A stretch of DNA of 64,000 bases from Steinernema hermaphroditum (taxonomy: Eukaryota > Nematoda > Chromadorea > Rhabditida > Steinernematidae). The position numbers and the translations under genes were made by a program. The stretch spans positions 7,030,769 to 7,094,768 of the forward strand of contig CM059624.1 in the NCBI GenBank assembly GCA_030435675.1, given 5' to 3'. Of the stretch, positions 1 through 12,287 are shown piece after piece. Position 1 is the stretch's first letter. Each line of letters begins with the position of its first letter. Below the pieces are notes generated by a model, which had not been told where the DNA came from, did no database searches, and was given only the letters and a program-made list of their open reading frames with translations.

Positions 1-1981
1 GCCTCTACACCAAATTCTTCATCCAAATCACCTACTTCGCCGCCATGGCTTGCGCCCTCTTCTGTGGTCGTTCAGCTCCTGACAGGTTTGCCCCGGAGTC
101 ACACTCCCATCGCCTCACTCCCATGAAGGTTCGGTTCCAAAGACGTCCTCGTCGTCTCCCTCTCGGCCGCCGGGATCTTCTCTCTCCTTCTCTCCGTCGT
201 CCCCTTTTTCTGGACCTTCTTGGCCCTCAACGCCGTCCTCGGCCTCTTCCACGGCCTCACTCTCGGCGCCGCCGTCCATCTCCGTAAGTCGTCTGCTCCC
301 TGAAGGTGTCCACTTCTGCAGTACTTGCCTGGAGCTGCCGGAAGATCCACCCCTTCGTACTGCACAACCTCTTCGGCTCCGAGTTCCTCGGCACCGTCGG
401 CGCCGCAGTCTTCATCTACTACGGAGACGTCAGCCAGGCTGCCGGATGGAGGTTCCCTCTGCTGGCCAATGGACTTCTTGTTGGAATTGTTGCCGTGTGG
501 GCTGCGCTGTAAGTTTCCCTCAGACCTCTGAAATCAGCGGAATCCGTCCCGGCAAGTCTATTGCTGTTTCCGGGAAGAGCTCCACCTCGCAGCTGCCGAC
601 GCATGGTCGGACAATCTGTTGCTTCCTGGCGCTGACCTCAAGGAATTGTTTTCGGCGACCCCAGCTGCGCTCCCTGGCGCACATCTGTGCGCGTTGCGCA
701 ACGCGCCTGTTTCCGAAAACATCGGAGATCAAGGGGGACTTTCCAGGAGCGCCAAGGAGACACCCGAGTTCCTCCGGAAGAAGGCGCGCTTCGAAAAGGC
801 CGAGAAGTTCTGCTCCGACCTGGCCAGGGCCAACGGACTCTTCCGGATCCCCTTCTTAGAGGCCCCGAAGGCGGCACCTGTACGTCCCCCCTACCGTACT
901 CCGAACCTTTACATTTCAGACGGACAAATCCTCCTGGCTCTGGGTCCTCGAAACTATCGTCCTGTAGGCCTATCGTCCCGAGGACCTACAGTAACTCCTT
1001 ACAGGGCGTTCGTCTCCGTGTCGGCCTTCGTTTTCTCCCACTTCCCCACCGAACTCGGCCTCAGCTGGCCAGGCGAGCTTCTTCTACTGTCAGGTGTGCT
1101 CGCAAGGCGCGAAGCAAGGCTCCAACTGGAATTTAGGGTGCCAGCTACTGGCCTACCTGGTGGTGCTGCCCTTCGTCGCCTACGGTGGCAGGCGCCTCCG
1201 CCTCTGGATGACTTTCGGAGGCGGTTTAGTCACGGCTGTTCTTCTTCTCGTCGTCCTTTTCTGGACAGACAAGGGTTAGTGAATCCTGATGGACTAATTG
1301 GAGGGGGGACCGGATTAAGCGCTATGCGCTCATTAGGGACTTTCTGGTGGAGGTTAAGATCCTACCGTATCCTCAGGGCCCTAAATCAAGAGCGCTTTAT
1401 TATCGCTTTTACACGTGTAGCGTGGAACGAGGACACAAATCAGCGACTCCATCGGCGCTCCGAAAACTGTGAGTAGCGTCTTCGACCGGTTCCTCCCCTC
1501 GTCGCCCCTCAGGTGTCCATTTAAAGAGCGCCGTCATTACCGGGCGCCTGACGACCTCCCAGATGCCCATAAATCCAGTTTCCTTGCAGCACTCGCCGTC
1601 GCGAAGGCCTTTGTCTGCCTCCAGTGGCTCCTCGCACTACCGCAGATCGCCTCCGGCCCCTCCACCCACTCCGTCCTCCTATCGCTCGGCGTCGCCACCG
1701 CCTCAAGGACGTTCGGCGTGTGGCTCGTCACCGAGGTAGTACCGTATGCCCGGGCCACCCACGGCGAGATGTTGCAGATCGTCGCCTACCGGAGGGCGAT
1801 TTGCGTCTTCGGCGTCGCGAGTTTCGCGTTCCAATCGATCGCAGCGGGGCTGGCGGCCTTCAAAACAGAGTCGCGCGCCGTCGATACCGGCTCTCCCGCG
1901 GCAGAACTCCTCTCCGCTGCTTCTACAAAGACAATCGACGTCGACTACGCCTCCAATCTCTCCGTCGATCTCAACGTTTGA
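1..1981 (+). CDS. Major facilitator superfamily (MFS) transporter, 5' end missing
   Basis: Multi-exon membrane transporter entering from the left edge. The first visible exon is hydrophobic (YFAAMACALF) and, across an intron at about 88-130, gives GRSAPDRFGSK, the MFS motif A loop between TM2 and TM3. Further TM exons follow at 145-280 and 310-509 (GTVGAAVFIYY, LLVGIVAVWAAL), then a charged central loop at about 620-880, and more TM exons at about 1000-1100, 1138-1276 and 1512-1981 ending in TGA. Family knowledge: MFS proteins are 12-TM secondary carriers. The substrate cannot be told. The exon boundaries between 509 and 900 are unresolved. The start lies outside the window. Confidence 0.7.
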
Positions 1982-4231
1982 CCCTCGGAGCCCTCGTGTC
2001 ATTGCCGTATGCAAATGAGACCTTTCCTACCTGCTTCGTCCCGACGTCCACGGCGCGACCCCAATCGTCACATTCCACTGTGATACATCCTTGGGCACAC
2101 TGTATCCCAGCAAAAGGTGACAAATGGAATGGCACGGTCGGCGAGGGGCGGGCCGGTGCGCTTAGCTGAGTATGGATCTAGTCATGGACCGAACGCAGGC
2201 ACGACTGAGAGGCATACCCAGCGAAGAACATCGGCGCTTCGAGGGAGGGGATGGGAGGGGAAGGCGTCGAGCACGCCTAACAGTCGAGGGAGACGACCGG
2301 GGCGACCCACCGATCGGCGACAGTGCTTCGATTGCAAATGACGCCGCGTTCGACGGTTCACCGATCGCGCGGCCGCGCGCGCGGCGGCACGAGGAAGTGC
2401 AGGCCTAACCTTCGGCTCCCTCCCTTCGGCCACAGAAGGCGGCGTCTGAATCCGGGAGGCGCCTCCCGGGGAACGCCTCCCCTTCGGGCGAGAGGGAGGG
2501 CGCCCCGGAGGGCCCGAGGCACACGGTGACGCCAGGAAGGAGACAAATTAGCATAACCGATCGGAGGGGAAGACGAGGGAAACCGGTTAGGCGCTGAAAG
2601 ACCCGGTTCCCGAAGTCAGCAACGCCTGTTGTTGCGAACACGCCTGTTCGAAGAAAATCGAAAAGTCTCTACATAGTCTCTACATTCTGAAAGGAGGAGA
2701 GAAAGGGGGAGGCCTAAGAGGTTACGGTAGCTGTTCCAGCAGGCTCAAATGGGAAGACAGTGAGTAGTGCATCCATAAAATCTTGTTGTGTTCCTCTAGA
2801 AGTTCAATTCGAGTCCGGAGCGGATTCCTCCGTGTTGATCGTCTGGCGGTTGCCCCTCAAAGGCTTCGAAGGCGCCGCCCTAAGTACGAAAGCGTCCCTC
2901 GGCATCGATCGGCGTCGGGACGATCAGAGGAGCCCTTTCCCGTGAACTTTCTTGCAACTCGTACCTTCTTCTGCGCCTCCGCCGTCGCCAATTCATCATC
3001 GCGCAAGCCGAGGAGCGTCGACGCCTCGAGCGTCGCCAGACAAAGAAGCGTTGACGGCCGATTTAACAGCGCCGCCACTCGCAACATGGGACGCGCCAGG
3101 CGTGCACTTTTGAGGCAGAGGGCGCGCGAAACGATCCCTCGCTTCCGGCGACGATGAATCACGGGGCGCGTGGGAACGGAGCCAAGGGAGGGGGAACGAG
3201 GAAACGGTAGGGACAAGCGCCTCCCTCAGAAGATCTCAAGGAATCACTGAAGAAGAAACGCTTCTTTGGAATGCTGAAACCACACCTCTGCAACACTTGG
3301 ACGACCCCAATCAGAGGACTCTTCGAAGAGTCTTCTTCTGCCAAAAACCCCAAAGTCGCTATGTTTACCTTCTTCTACACGCTTTATGTCTCGTCTTATG
3401 TTAGAAGAAGGTGCGATCTTCAAGGATCCCAGGACTCCGGAGGTGCGAAGAAGTCTTCACATTCGCTTCCGAAGTGCGATCCGTCGGCGTCGAAAACAAA
3501 AAGATTCCCACGCAGGCATCAGAGGTGCAAGATCTCCTAAGAGCGCCATCAGGGCGTCTTCACAGCTCGGTGATCAACGAACAATCCGTTTTGTGCTCCT
3601 TTGTCCTCATCACTGACCCAAATCGCGGCGGCGCCTGCTGGGACGGGGGGCGATTTATGGTCACGGAAACGCGTGTCGTCCTCGATTGTTGCTTTTGAGA
3701 AACCGATCCACAAAACGACGCTGCGGGTGGTGTCACGCGGACAATGCGCCTCCGCGTGGGGTACGCCTGAAAGAGCTAATTGGGAACCGATTAAGAGCCT
3801 CTTTGATATGAAGACAAGGGGAACTTTGTGCTCCGCTATAGTAAGAAATGTGATGAAACGTCGATGTTACCAGGCACGGTTCCCCCGCACTACCGTAATC
3901 CCGCTCTCTTCCAATTCGAGACTGATACATGCAAAATTAGAGCAGTTCACAACCTATGAAAATACACACCTACCGTACCCCTTCCCCGGGACCTTTGCTC
4001 CCTCCGGCGATGACTCAGCGCGGCGTGTTATCACAAGATCGTGCCGCTGCCGCCTTTGTCGCCGGCACCCGGAGATATCACCTTCTGCGCCCCTCTGACC
4101 CTCCGGGAAGACAAAGAAGAAACGCGCGCGCGACCTTGCAGCTGGCCAGTCGACTGTCGACTAGAGGGAATTTATGGCGCTCAAAGGAATGAATGGGCAG
4201 CGGTTCCCTGCGGAAGACGACACAAAGGAAT
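1982..4231. other. Gene-poor 2.2 kb interval
   Basis: I find no supportable gene here. Open frames are short, overlap on both strands, are rich in Arg/Ser/Pro and lack recognisable motifs or consistent splice pairs. About 2200-2560 is strikingly GC rich, with runs of alternating CG. It holds the 3' flanks of the convergent transporter and acyltransferase genes. Confidence 0.5.
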
Positions 4232-5666
4232 TCAGACGACTCGAGAGGCACGGCTGCTCCGCCAGCTGCTGAAGGAAGCAAACACCATTTGGTCGATGCC
4301 ACCGTACCTCCAGTTCAGGAAGGTGCTCACGACGAAGAAGTACGTGAATCCTATCTGAAATGAGACGAGCATAAGAGGATTCGTCCAGTGGAATCCTACC
4401 TGAACAAAGCGCAAAAAGAACATGTGGTAGGACCACACACATACGACGGACACCCAAAAGCAGAAGGAGAAGATCTTAGCGGCCGCTTGCTTGAGGTCTT
4501 GCTTCTCCTAAAAGTAGGGTTCAGTCACGAAGTGCCGGTACAACGAACCCAAATGTAGCCTTCTCCGCTGGGAGTGAATTTTCGATTTGCCTTCGGCTGA
4601 CTGTAGTAGCGCTCGAGGCGCTCATCTTTCGCTACCCAGATCCTGGAAAGAATCAGCCTTATAACTGTACGAATTCACGAAATAACTCACTCATTGAGCC
4701 ACTTGTTCAACTCGGCCTCCGATTTCGGGACGTTCGCGATGTCGATCTTCCGAAAGTCGAAGTGGACGTCCTTCGGCGCCTGCCCCTTCAGCACGAGGTC
4801 CACTTCTGATTGGACGATGTTCGTCGGGTAGGCGACGGTGACGTCATAGATGTAGGAGACATAGTTCTCCTTTCGCATCTTCTCGAGAAGATGCAGAAAG
4901 CCGGCCGTCCTCGGGTAGATAACGTTCTTAAGCTCGCGGAATCCGTTCTTCTTCGCGAACTCATCGCTCTTCTTCGTCGTCCACGGCGACTTATCGGTTC
5001 CTTCTGGAAAGAGCAGAATCTGCAAGCTGAACCATATCATTTACACGGAGTCGGAAGGGCGCCCGCACCTGGTAGGTGCCGCCGACGCCAGCGTAGTAGT
5101 CGATGGCCTGTGTCAGACGCTGCTTGTCCTCCTCGGCGTTTCTCTGGAGGAAGATAAACTGACTCGCCGCCATTCCGAAACCTGAAAAGGAGCGCTCATG
5201 AGAGAAGCGAATAGGCGAGAACTACCGGCTCCAGGAAGACTCTTGAGTTGCTCCTTCAGAGAGATCTTGCTCGAGGTGAGCAGCCACGGGTTCATCTTGA
5301 AGAGCGCCGACCAGAGGTACATCCAGTCGAGGCGCGTCCGGTGGTTCATGATGATCAGCGCGGGCTTGTCGAGTTCGACGGCGTCGCCGGTGACGCGGAA
5401 GCGCACGCCGAAGATGAACTCCAGAAACGTCTAAAAGAGGACTGAAACATTTCGAAGAACAAGAGGCGCACCATCGGAATCATCATCCAGAAGCTGATGG
5501 CGCGATCCATCAACTGACGCCATTGGACATGGCGCCCGAAGAGTACGAGGGGCAGGAACAAGGTGATGATGTAGTTTCCAAAGACGGCGGTGAAGAGGAT
5601 GGTGAGGCCGAAGGCCCAGCCGAGAAGGGGCCGAAAGAGGCGCCCGAAAAGTGCTAAACACCCCAT
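4232..5666 (-). CDS. LCLAT1/AGPAT8-type lysophospholipid acyltransferase
   Basis: Membrane acyltransferase of the lysocardiolipin acyltransferase group, which transfers acyl chains to lysophospholipids at ER or mitochondria-associated membranes. Exon 1 (5666 down to about 5474) gives MGCLALFGRLFRPLLGWAF and an N-terminal TM segment. The next exon carries the catalytic NHRTRLDW box (the NHx4D motif), then FIFLQRN, then LLFPEGTDKS (the FPEGT motif) and IYPRTAGF. The C-terminal exons form two TM stretches ending SRASRVV. Introns are about 41-45 nt (for example around 5190-5225 and 5040-5072). The motif order and spacing match human LCLAT1 and C. elegans ACL-8/9/10. The last two junctions (4380-4560) are inferred from frame. 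Confidence 0.88.
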
Positions 5667-6156
5667 CGCACTTGGAATGTAAGTAGAGCGCGCAGTTTGA
5701 AGAGAGGATGCGCGAGTTCGAGCCGTCGTCCGTGACCCTATTTCGAAGGTGCGTTCCAGAAGATTACGGCGTCACTGGTTACGTTTGACATGCGCTCGGG
5801 AGAAGTAAAAGCGGGAGACCAAAATACATACGGTGACGTCACAGGGGATGCAATGCAACTAGGGAATTGGGTGAATAAACAGGGCGCTGAAGAGCGAAAT
5901 TCAAGAGTGCGCACAATAAAAAGGACTTTGTCAAGAAAAAAGGGATTTCTCGCAAAACACAAACATGCAATCAGTTATTTTATGGGTTACGGTAATCTTC
6001 GCTTCCTTACAGCCATTCATTCAACAGAAGTTCACTGTTGACGTTGTGTCATACAAATTCGTCATCTTCAACAGTTTAATGTGTAACCAAGCTCTTGGAA
6101 AATTTACAATATCTAAGAGGGAAATCACAGATTATGAAAGAAAACATGAGATCAAG
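5667..6156. other. Intergenic, 5' of acyltransferase and 3' of iRhom
   Basis: About 490 bp with no convincing reading frame. It is the upstream region of the acyltransferase and the 3' flank of the iRhom gene. It contains one TTACGGTAA element near 5987. Confidence 0.5.
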
Positions 6157-9100
6157 CTAGATTGGCAGCCAGTTCTTGAGCTCAACACCTTTGTTGTCGC
6201 ATGTGTGCTCAATAATGCGTTCAATTAGGGGAAGACAGTTGAAGTCCTGGAAAAACGAGGGAATCTCCACGATTTCCCAGAAGAACATGGCTATGAGGAG
6301 GCCCGTAAGTAGAATAAGTGAGAGGACGGCGATGACGATGGCGATAATTCGAGGGAGGGACGGGAATCGTCGCGTTGGTGCGTTTGGGAAGTCGAGTGGC
6401 GAAAGAAGCACTGAAACGAGAGGGTCTGATTTCATCTGGAGCATAGATCGTTTAGGTTTAGCTCCTAGACCAATCAGTGACTGTTTCTGCCACAAGTGTC
6501 CCTCCTCTTGGTGAATCTCTGCCTTTTTTTCACTGACATGTAGAGAACAAGATGCCGTAGAGGACTCCAAACCACTGCGCGTAATTGTCGACCCACGGAA
6601 GAAATCCGACGATCAAGAAGACGATTGTGGCTACGATCAGATTCTTGAATTGCTTCCATTTATTTTCCGTGATGTCCCAGTTATAGTAGCCATCAACGAT
6701 GAGCGTCCCTAGCAGGCCACCTTGAGATCCAGCAGGACCTACTTCTGGCTAGAACCACAAAATGACTATTGGAAGGAAAAAATAGAAAACCAACCATGTA
6801 AGGAACGAAAACAGCACTGGCCAAATAGCCGCCAAGACCCGAAATGATGTAGATAAAGGCGGTCTTCTTCCAGCCAATCATCTTCTCGACACTTCGCTGG
6901 AACGTCAGCTGGATGAAGATAGTGGCGCCGAGACCAACGATTCCAGCGTGTATGAAGATCGGAGTGAAGAAGCGGTAGAGCTGATTTGGAGAGTCTTCAT
7001 GCAGAAAAGGCATCATTCCACACACTTCTTGAAGACAGTTCACCTAGAACGGGCAGAGTCATCGGGAATGGAAGGAATGGGCACACCTGAGAGCAAAGCA
7101 GAGCTTCTTCGTGGTAGTAGCCATTGACGAACTCGCAGTACTCACGAGTAGTGATGCGGCACTGGCCCTGCATCTGGATGCAGCACGGTCTCCCCGTGAC
7201 TTCGCAGTTCATATGGGGTATTCCCTCGGTCGACGAGTTCTTCAGGCAGATAGGCCACTGCGTGATGTCGTCGGGCCAGAGAGCTTGCTGGTAGGGAGGA
7301 TCACGGCACACTCTAGGGTCCAGGCCGCAGACGGCTCCAGAGCGTCGATTGTTGAAGCCTTTTCCAGACGAGTTCCAATGATGCATGACGGCGAACCCGG
7401 TGGAGCACTCTCCGGAGTCAGGGGACGTTTGGAAACACCCGGATCGATCATTCATGATGCAGCAACCCGTTTGCCCCTCGGCTTCACGTTCGGCAGCAAT
7501 TTGGGCGAAGATCTTCTTATCCCTCCTCATGCACGGTGCGTATTTGGCGCCTGCGTGAACCAGGTCCGGCTGAAAGAACGCATCTACTCACGACAGAGAT
7601 GGTATCCACTTACAAAGGCTGGTCCGATCCACAAGTTCGGATGATCAAAAACCGTAATGAGACGGTAGGAGCCGCTGACGTGGTACACGTACTTCGTTTC
7701 TTCGACGCGGGAAAGGGCCACGGGCCCGATTCCATAGATGATGACCGCGAGAATCAGAATCAAAGCCTGCACCGAGGTCACCCAGTAGGTGAACAGAGGA
7801 CGATAGTCCAGTTCTTCTAGCTTTTCTTCGGAATCATATACTGCGTCGCCGATGGAAGTGGCGTCATCATGGTCATCATCGTACAGTACGCCTTGACTGA
7901 TGTATATTCGGTGCCTTTTTCGGTTAACTACCAAAGCCTAAAAGCAATAAGTAGGGGCTCAGTAGATCGTGCGGCTTCACATACCTCATTTATATCCTTG
8001 ATGAATAGTGATTTCATAGCGGATGTGACCGCTTGTTTGACGGATTTAACTTTGCGCCGGAAGATACTCGAACGACTCTGTTTCCGTAGAACGGGGCCTT
8101 CAATGGGGACTTTCACCTTTGCTCCTCTCGCTTTTTCTGGTTGGATAGATGCGCTGCTTATAGCCGGATACGGCAGCCGGTGATGCGAGATTCGCTGCCG
8201 GGTTCCCGTGGCTTCATCTATGCACACAGTTTCTGGTTCTTTCATGAATTTAACTCTTCCTGCTCTAGAGGAGGATCTTATGGAGACGGGTGGAGTAAAA
8301 GTTTGAACTGAAAGAGTGCTTTTAAAACCGGCCTTGCAAAGGGGAGTTGGCACCTTCAGAAATAGATGGGCCTCCCAGATCCGCATCGCTCTCCTTGGTC
8401 AGCCGGCGGGCTAACCTCCGCTGATAGAATTCCTTGAAGGGCTTTCGGTCCTGTAGCTTCTCTTCATCGACGCCGTCTTGTCGCTTCATACTCTGAAAGA
8501 GAAAACGAATAGCACCACTTCCTCCAATGTATACGGTACAATTTTCCTTCGAACAGTGGCGTCCATTCCCCTTCCCGAATCTGCAACTTCTACATCCCTC
8601 TTCTGGGCTCCTGTCGTCCGAGGTTCACTGATGACTCCGTCTTCATCGCAAGCTTGAATCGTTGGGACACCGCCCTCCTTAACAAATAGCATCAAGTCAA
8701 AGGTGAGAGACTGATACCGTGATAATAAGTGGGATACGGTAGCCATCAAACCGAAGTGATATACCATCTGATGGGCTTAAGCTCTCTGCTTCGTTCTCTT
8801 TGTCTTCGTCCTCTTCGATGAGTTCTTTTTCGATGTCCACAAGAAGCGACTCTCGGTTCGCTTCAGCTTCGTCGAAAAAGAGATCTCCGCCATCGCCGAA
8901 GTACGTGACGTTGATGCTCGGAATCACCACAATGGGAGAAGAGTCATCTTGCAGCTCATCGTCCTTCTTTAAAACGCCGCCTTAAGTTCTGAATTTACTG
9001 TAGGGTGGTCTTCTCTGCAAGCTACCTTTACTGATCACAAAACATCCGGAGGGAGGTTTTCTGATTTCTGTTTGAAGATCGAGTGTACTCGGGCGAATCA

Positions 9101-10247
9101 TCTGTGATCCAGATTGTGATTCATCAACACTGGCCACATGCTGTAATGCTATGAAAATTACGGTAAGTTAGTAACGACTGAAACCCACCTCACTAATGAA
9201 ACCTTTCATCTTCCTCTGTTCCTTAAAGTTCCTTCGCCTCTCCGAGGAAGACGAGTGAGGGTCCAGGGATTTTGACTTCATCGGTGACGCAGGAGAGCCG
9301 ATAGGACGTGCAGGCGAGGTTTCGTGCGCCTCCCGATCCGCCAGCTCGTCTTCTTCGATCGTTTCCAGATCAGGGCGTACCAATGCAATTGGAAGACTTG
9401 CAAACGGTGCAAGATTCGCAAAACCGGATGATGATGACTCATCGTGCTCCTCGTAGTCAGCTGGGGAAGACGCCTCGAAGCTTATTTCGGAGCCGTACTT
9501 GCGGATGGAGTTTAATCGGACTCCCGTCGCTTTCTTGTAAACATCAGTGGCGACCACTTTTATGGCACTCGTCCGGTTCCTCAAGTGAACTTCGTCGGAC
9601 GATCGGATGGCGTTGGCTTTTCGGCTGTCGGTTGAAAGTGACCGTTGAATGCCTCGAAACTGAAAAAGAAGAAGATGAACGAGAATTTTTGTGGCGATTC
9701 CCGCTGCTATCATAGAAACCTGAAGCTCCTTGCGCAAGTGAATCATTCGCGATCTTTGTCCTTGAGCCACCACACTCACCATTCTACTGGACATTTCGAA
9801 ATCCATCCCAGAAGGACTCTCCGCCACTTCTACATCCGGAGTTGTGGTTCGACCACTCGAAAATCTGCGCTCCAATCTGCTGAAGTTGACGCCTCCGCTT
9901 CGCTGGACATGGCGCATTCGGCGGACGAACTGAGCGTTCCGTTCCTCTTCATCAGTAAAGGACAATCCGCGTAGTTTCTCAGCTGCTACTTGCAATACAC
10001 TGAAAGGAATCACATCACTGACAGTCAGAAGACGATCGACGCACCTTGAAGCGCGACTGATCTTCGACTTCGGCGGTTGTGGAGAGAGTCGAGGCTTGGA
10101 CGAATTCTGAAAAGGCGCATTAACGAATCCAGCAACAGATCTCACCTCCATCACTATGAGGTTGGAGGTCGCCGGAGTCGAGTGGCTCTTCGAGAGCGGA
10201 AGCTTCTCCGAGTCGGCCTGATTCAGCACCGATGGAATCGAATGCAT
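6157..10247 (-). CDS. Inactive rhomboid (iRhom) homologue
   Basis: Polytopic pseudoprotease of the ER/Golgi. In animals iRhoms control trafficking of ADAM17 and EGF-type ligands. Visible in order: a long Ser/Arg-rich cytosolic N-terminus (10247 to about 7990); TM1 after YRPLFTYWVTS; the iRhom homology domain with LVHAGAKYAPC, DRSGCFQTSP, SGAVCGLDPRVC, GRPCCIQMQGQC and EEALLCSQVC; then rhomboid TMs with LYRFFTPIFIHAGI and EVGPAGSQGG. The catalytic serine motif GxSG is replaced by GPAG, as in known iRhoms. The C-terminal exon (6157-6410) has the last TM and ends ELKNWLPI. The start was chosen at the ATG shortly after a TTTCAG at about 10279, likely a trans-splice site. N-terminal exon joins between 8390 and 9170 are approximate; some introns are in frame and leave long open frames. 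Confidence 0.88.
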
Positions 10248-10743
10248 CGAAGCGGCGTCGGAGAAGCGCTTTTCCGATCTGAAATGGGCGCGGAGAAGAG
10301 GCGATGGGCAAAAACAACGCGAGAAGCGCGGGGACGCGACCGCTGATTGCAAATAACTTCTCCCTCCCGCCCGCGTCACTGCGTCACTGTAACCGTCGAG
10401 ACAGGTCGACTCGCTAGCTGCCGCGAAGAGTCAAAACTCCTCGTCGATCAGCGGCTGATTCGCCCGCGGAAGAGGTTGTGACCGACGTTCGCAACTTCTT
10501 TTCGCTTGCGAAAGAAGAACCTCGGGTGGCGACAGGAACGGTCAACTCTTCAACGATGAGCAAATAAAAACCCTCCTCCAGGAAGCTCTTCAAAATAAGG
10601 ATTTATGCGTTCTTTGGTACATGAGTTAAAGTAATCGCTGACTTACAGTATACAGCGTAGTACAAATATCTGAGGTATAAGAAATCTAGAGGAACTCTGG
10701 TTCTATGTCACATTATTATTAGGTTACGACCGTCCTGCGGCCA
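10248..10743. other. Intergenic between iRhom and HDAC11
   Basis: About 500 bp holding the 5' flank of iRhom and the 3' flank of the HDAC11 gene. No coding frame is supported. Confidence 0.5.
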
Positions 10744-11964
10744 CTAATTCGTTAATTTGATGAGTTTCTTGGCGTGAAGGTTGAGAATCGAGTCGGCGAT
10801 CACTTGGGCGCTGGTTGGGAGATATCCTCCGCTCGTGACCATCACTATGGGGACGAAACTGTCGCGGGCCATCTCGAAGACGATCTCGTCACGCTGAATC
10901 ACAGCCTGAAATAACTCGATTCTCATGGATGAGTGCTTTCGGAAAACGTACTCTAGGAGAGAGGGACAAACAGCCGAGAGGATCTTCGCTAAGACAGTCG
11001 GTTCCAGCATTGTAGAGAATCAAATCGGGCGTGAACTCGCCGAGCGCCGTGTGCAATTCGTGCTTCAACTTCCGAATATACTCCGTATCGCTGGTGTAGC
11101 TCTGAAGACGGACGGAACGGCTCATATTCGTCTTAACGGCGTTGTCGCGCGGAAAGATTTCGTAATTGAACATGTCGAAGATGTACAAACGCTGATCGCC
11201 ACCGAAATCGTGTTCATGCCCGTTGCCCTGCAATAAGTCAGTTGTCCCACTCCCAAACACTGAAGACTTACCTGGTGGGCGTCGAGATCGATGATCATCG
11301 CGGTTTTGATCAAGCCCTCAGTGAGGAGCATCTCCAACGCGATGGAGATGTCCGCGTAGATGCAGAAGCCTTCGCCCTTGTCGCTTCTCGCGTGGTGGAA
11401 TCCGCCACCGATGTTGATCGCCCAGTTGCGATCCAAGGCGAGGCGCGCGGCGGCGACAGTTCCGCCGGTTTGCAAACGCATCGGACGGAGGATATGACTG
11501 TGGAGGAAGCACTTGGGGATGAACGCCACGGCAGGCACCTCCAACATGTGAGCGACGCTGCAGGGGCACTCCAAGGAATTGAGGTAGGCGGGCGTGTGGA
11601 TGACAAGAAGGTCGTCGCGCGTGGCTTCCCTAGGAGTCGTGATGGTGTCCTCTTTGATCATCCCCGCTTCTAAAAACGCGTTGAGGCCGAAAACGAGTGC
11701 GCGCCCTACCGACAAGAATGCGGAACACGTTTCCCCACTTTTTGGAGTCAAATGGATGGAGCTTTTCGAATCCGAAGAAGGAGATGTTGTACTCCGGGTG
11801 GTAGACGATCGGCCACTGATTAGCTCGAATGCCGACGAAGAGGTCCGTCTTCGCCACGCGCTGCTTGCGTGCCTCAACCTTCCTAGAACCCCATGCATAG
11901 AATTGAACCCCAATGCGGAAACTAACGGCTGAAGCTGCTCCTGCTCTCCGTGGGACGTCGCCAT
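10744..11964 (-). CDS. hda-11: Class IV histone deacetylase (HDAC11)
   Basis: Zinc-dependent lysine deacylase. Human HDAC11 is also a strong fatty-acid deacylase. The start MATSHGEQEQLQP joins by a GTTAGT donor to KVEARKQRVAKTDLF, followed by WPIVYHPEYNISF and FEKLHPFDSKKWG, a signature of HDAC11 orthologues. Catalytic motifs are intact: TQTGG-like LQTGGTVAAARLAL, NIGGGFHHARSDKGEGFC (the HH dyad), IDLDAHQGNGHEHDF (metal ligands), LILYNAGTD and MVTSGGYLPTS. Length is about 330-350 residues, as expected for the family. Introns are about 40-50 nt. An acceptor-like TTACAG lies about 11 nt before the ATG. It is transcribed downstream of the TMX1 gene, 324 bp away, so shared transcription is possible but unproven. 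Confidence 0.95.
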
Positions 11965-12287
11965 TTCCGTTCTCTGTAACCGCTCTTCAGTTTAACATCA
12001 TCAGACGGTCTGTGCGGAACAATCAAGTGAGTGTGCTACAGGAACTGGGCAAAACAACGATGAGTCACTGACCACACACAACGTACTTCGAAGTATCGGC
12101 TTGAGAATCAAACTCCTGCATGGCCAGCAGAAAAAGCAAGAGCTGCACCACTTTATTAAAGGCAATGAGAAGGGAGGCAAAAAGGACGAGAGCACTTAGA
12201 AATTTGGCAAATACACCGCATCGCAAATGGAATAAATTACAGAAAAGAAAAAGTAAACAAAATCAACAATAAACTGTAAATGGTGGA
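11965..12287. other. Intergenic spacer between TMX1 and HDAC11 genes
   Basis: About 320 bp of A/T-rich 3' UTR-like sequence downstream of the TMX1/DPY-11 gene, and the 5' flank of HDAC11. Nothing else is recognised. Confidence 0.5.

Noticed and set aside
2160..4190. Several 60-120 codon frames on both strands
   Set aside because: They overlap each other, lack splice partners and motifs, and have composition typical of GC-rich chance frames.
9168..10379. A single 403-codon exon on the minus strand
   Set aside because: It contains several good GT...TTTCAG introns whose lengths are multiples of three without stops, so it is a spliced part of the iRhom N-terminus and not one exon.
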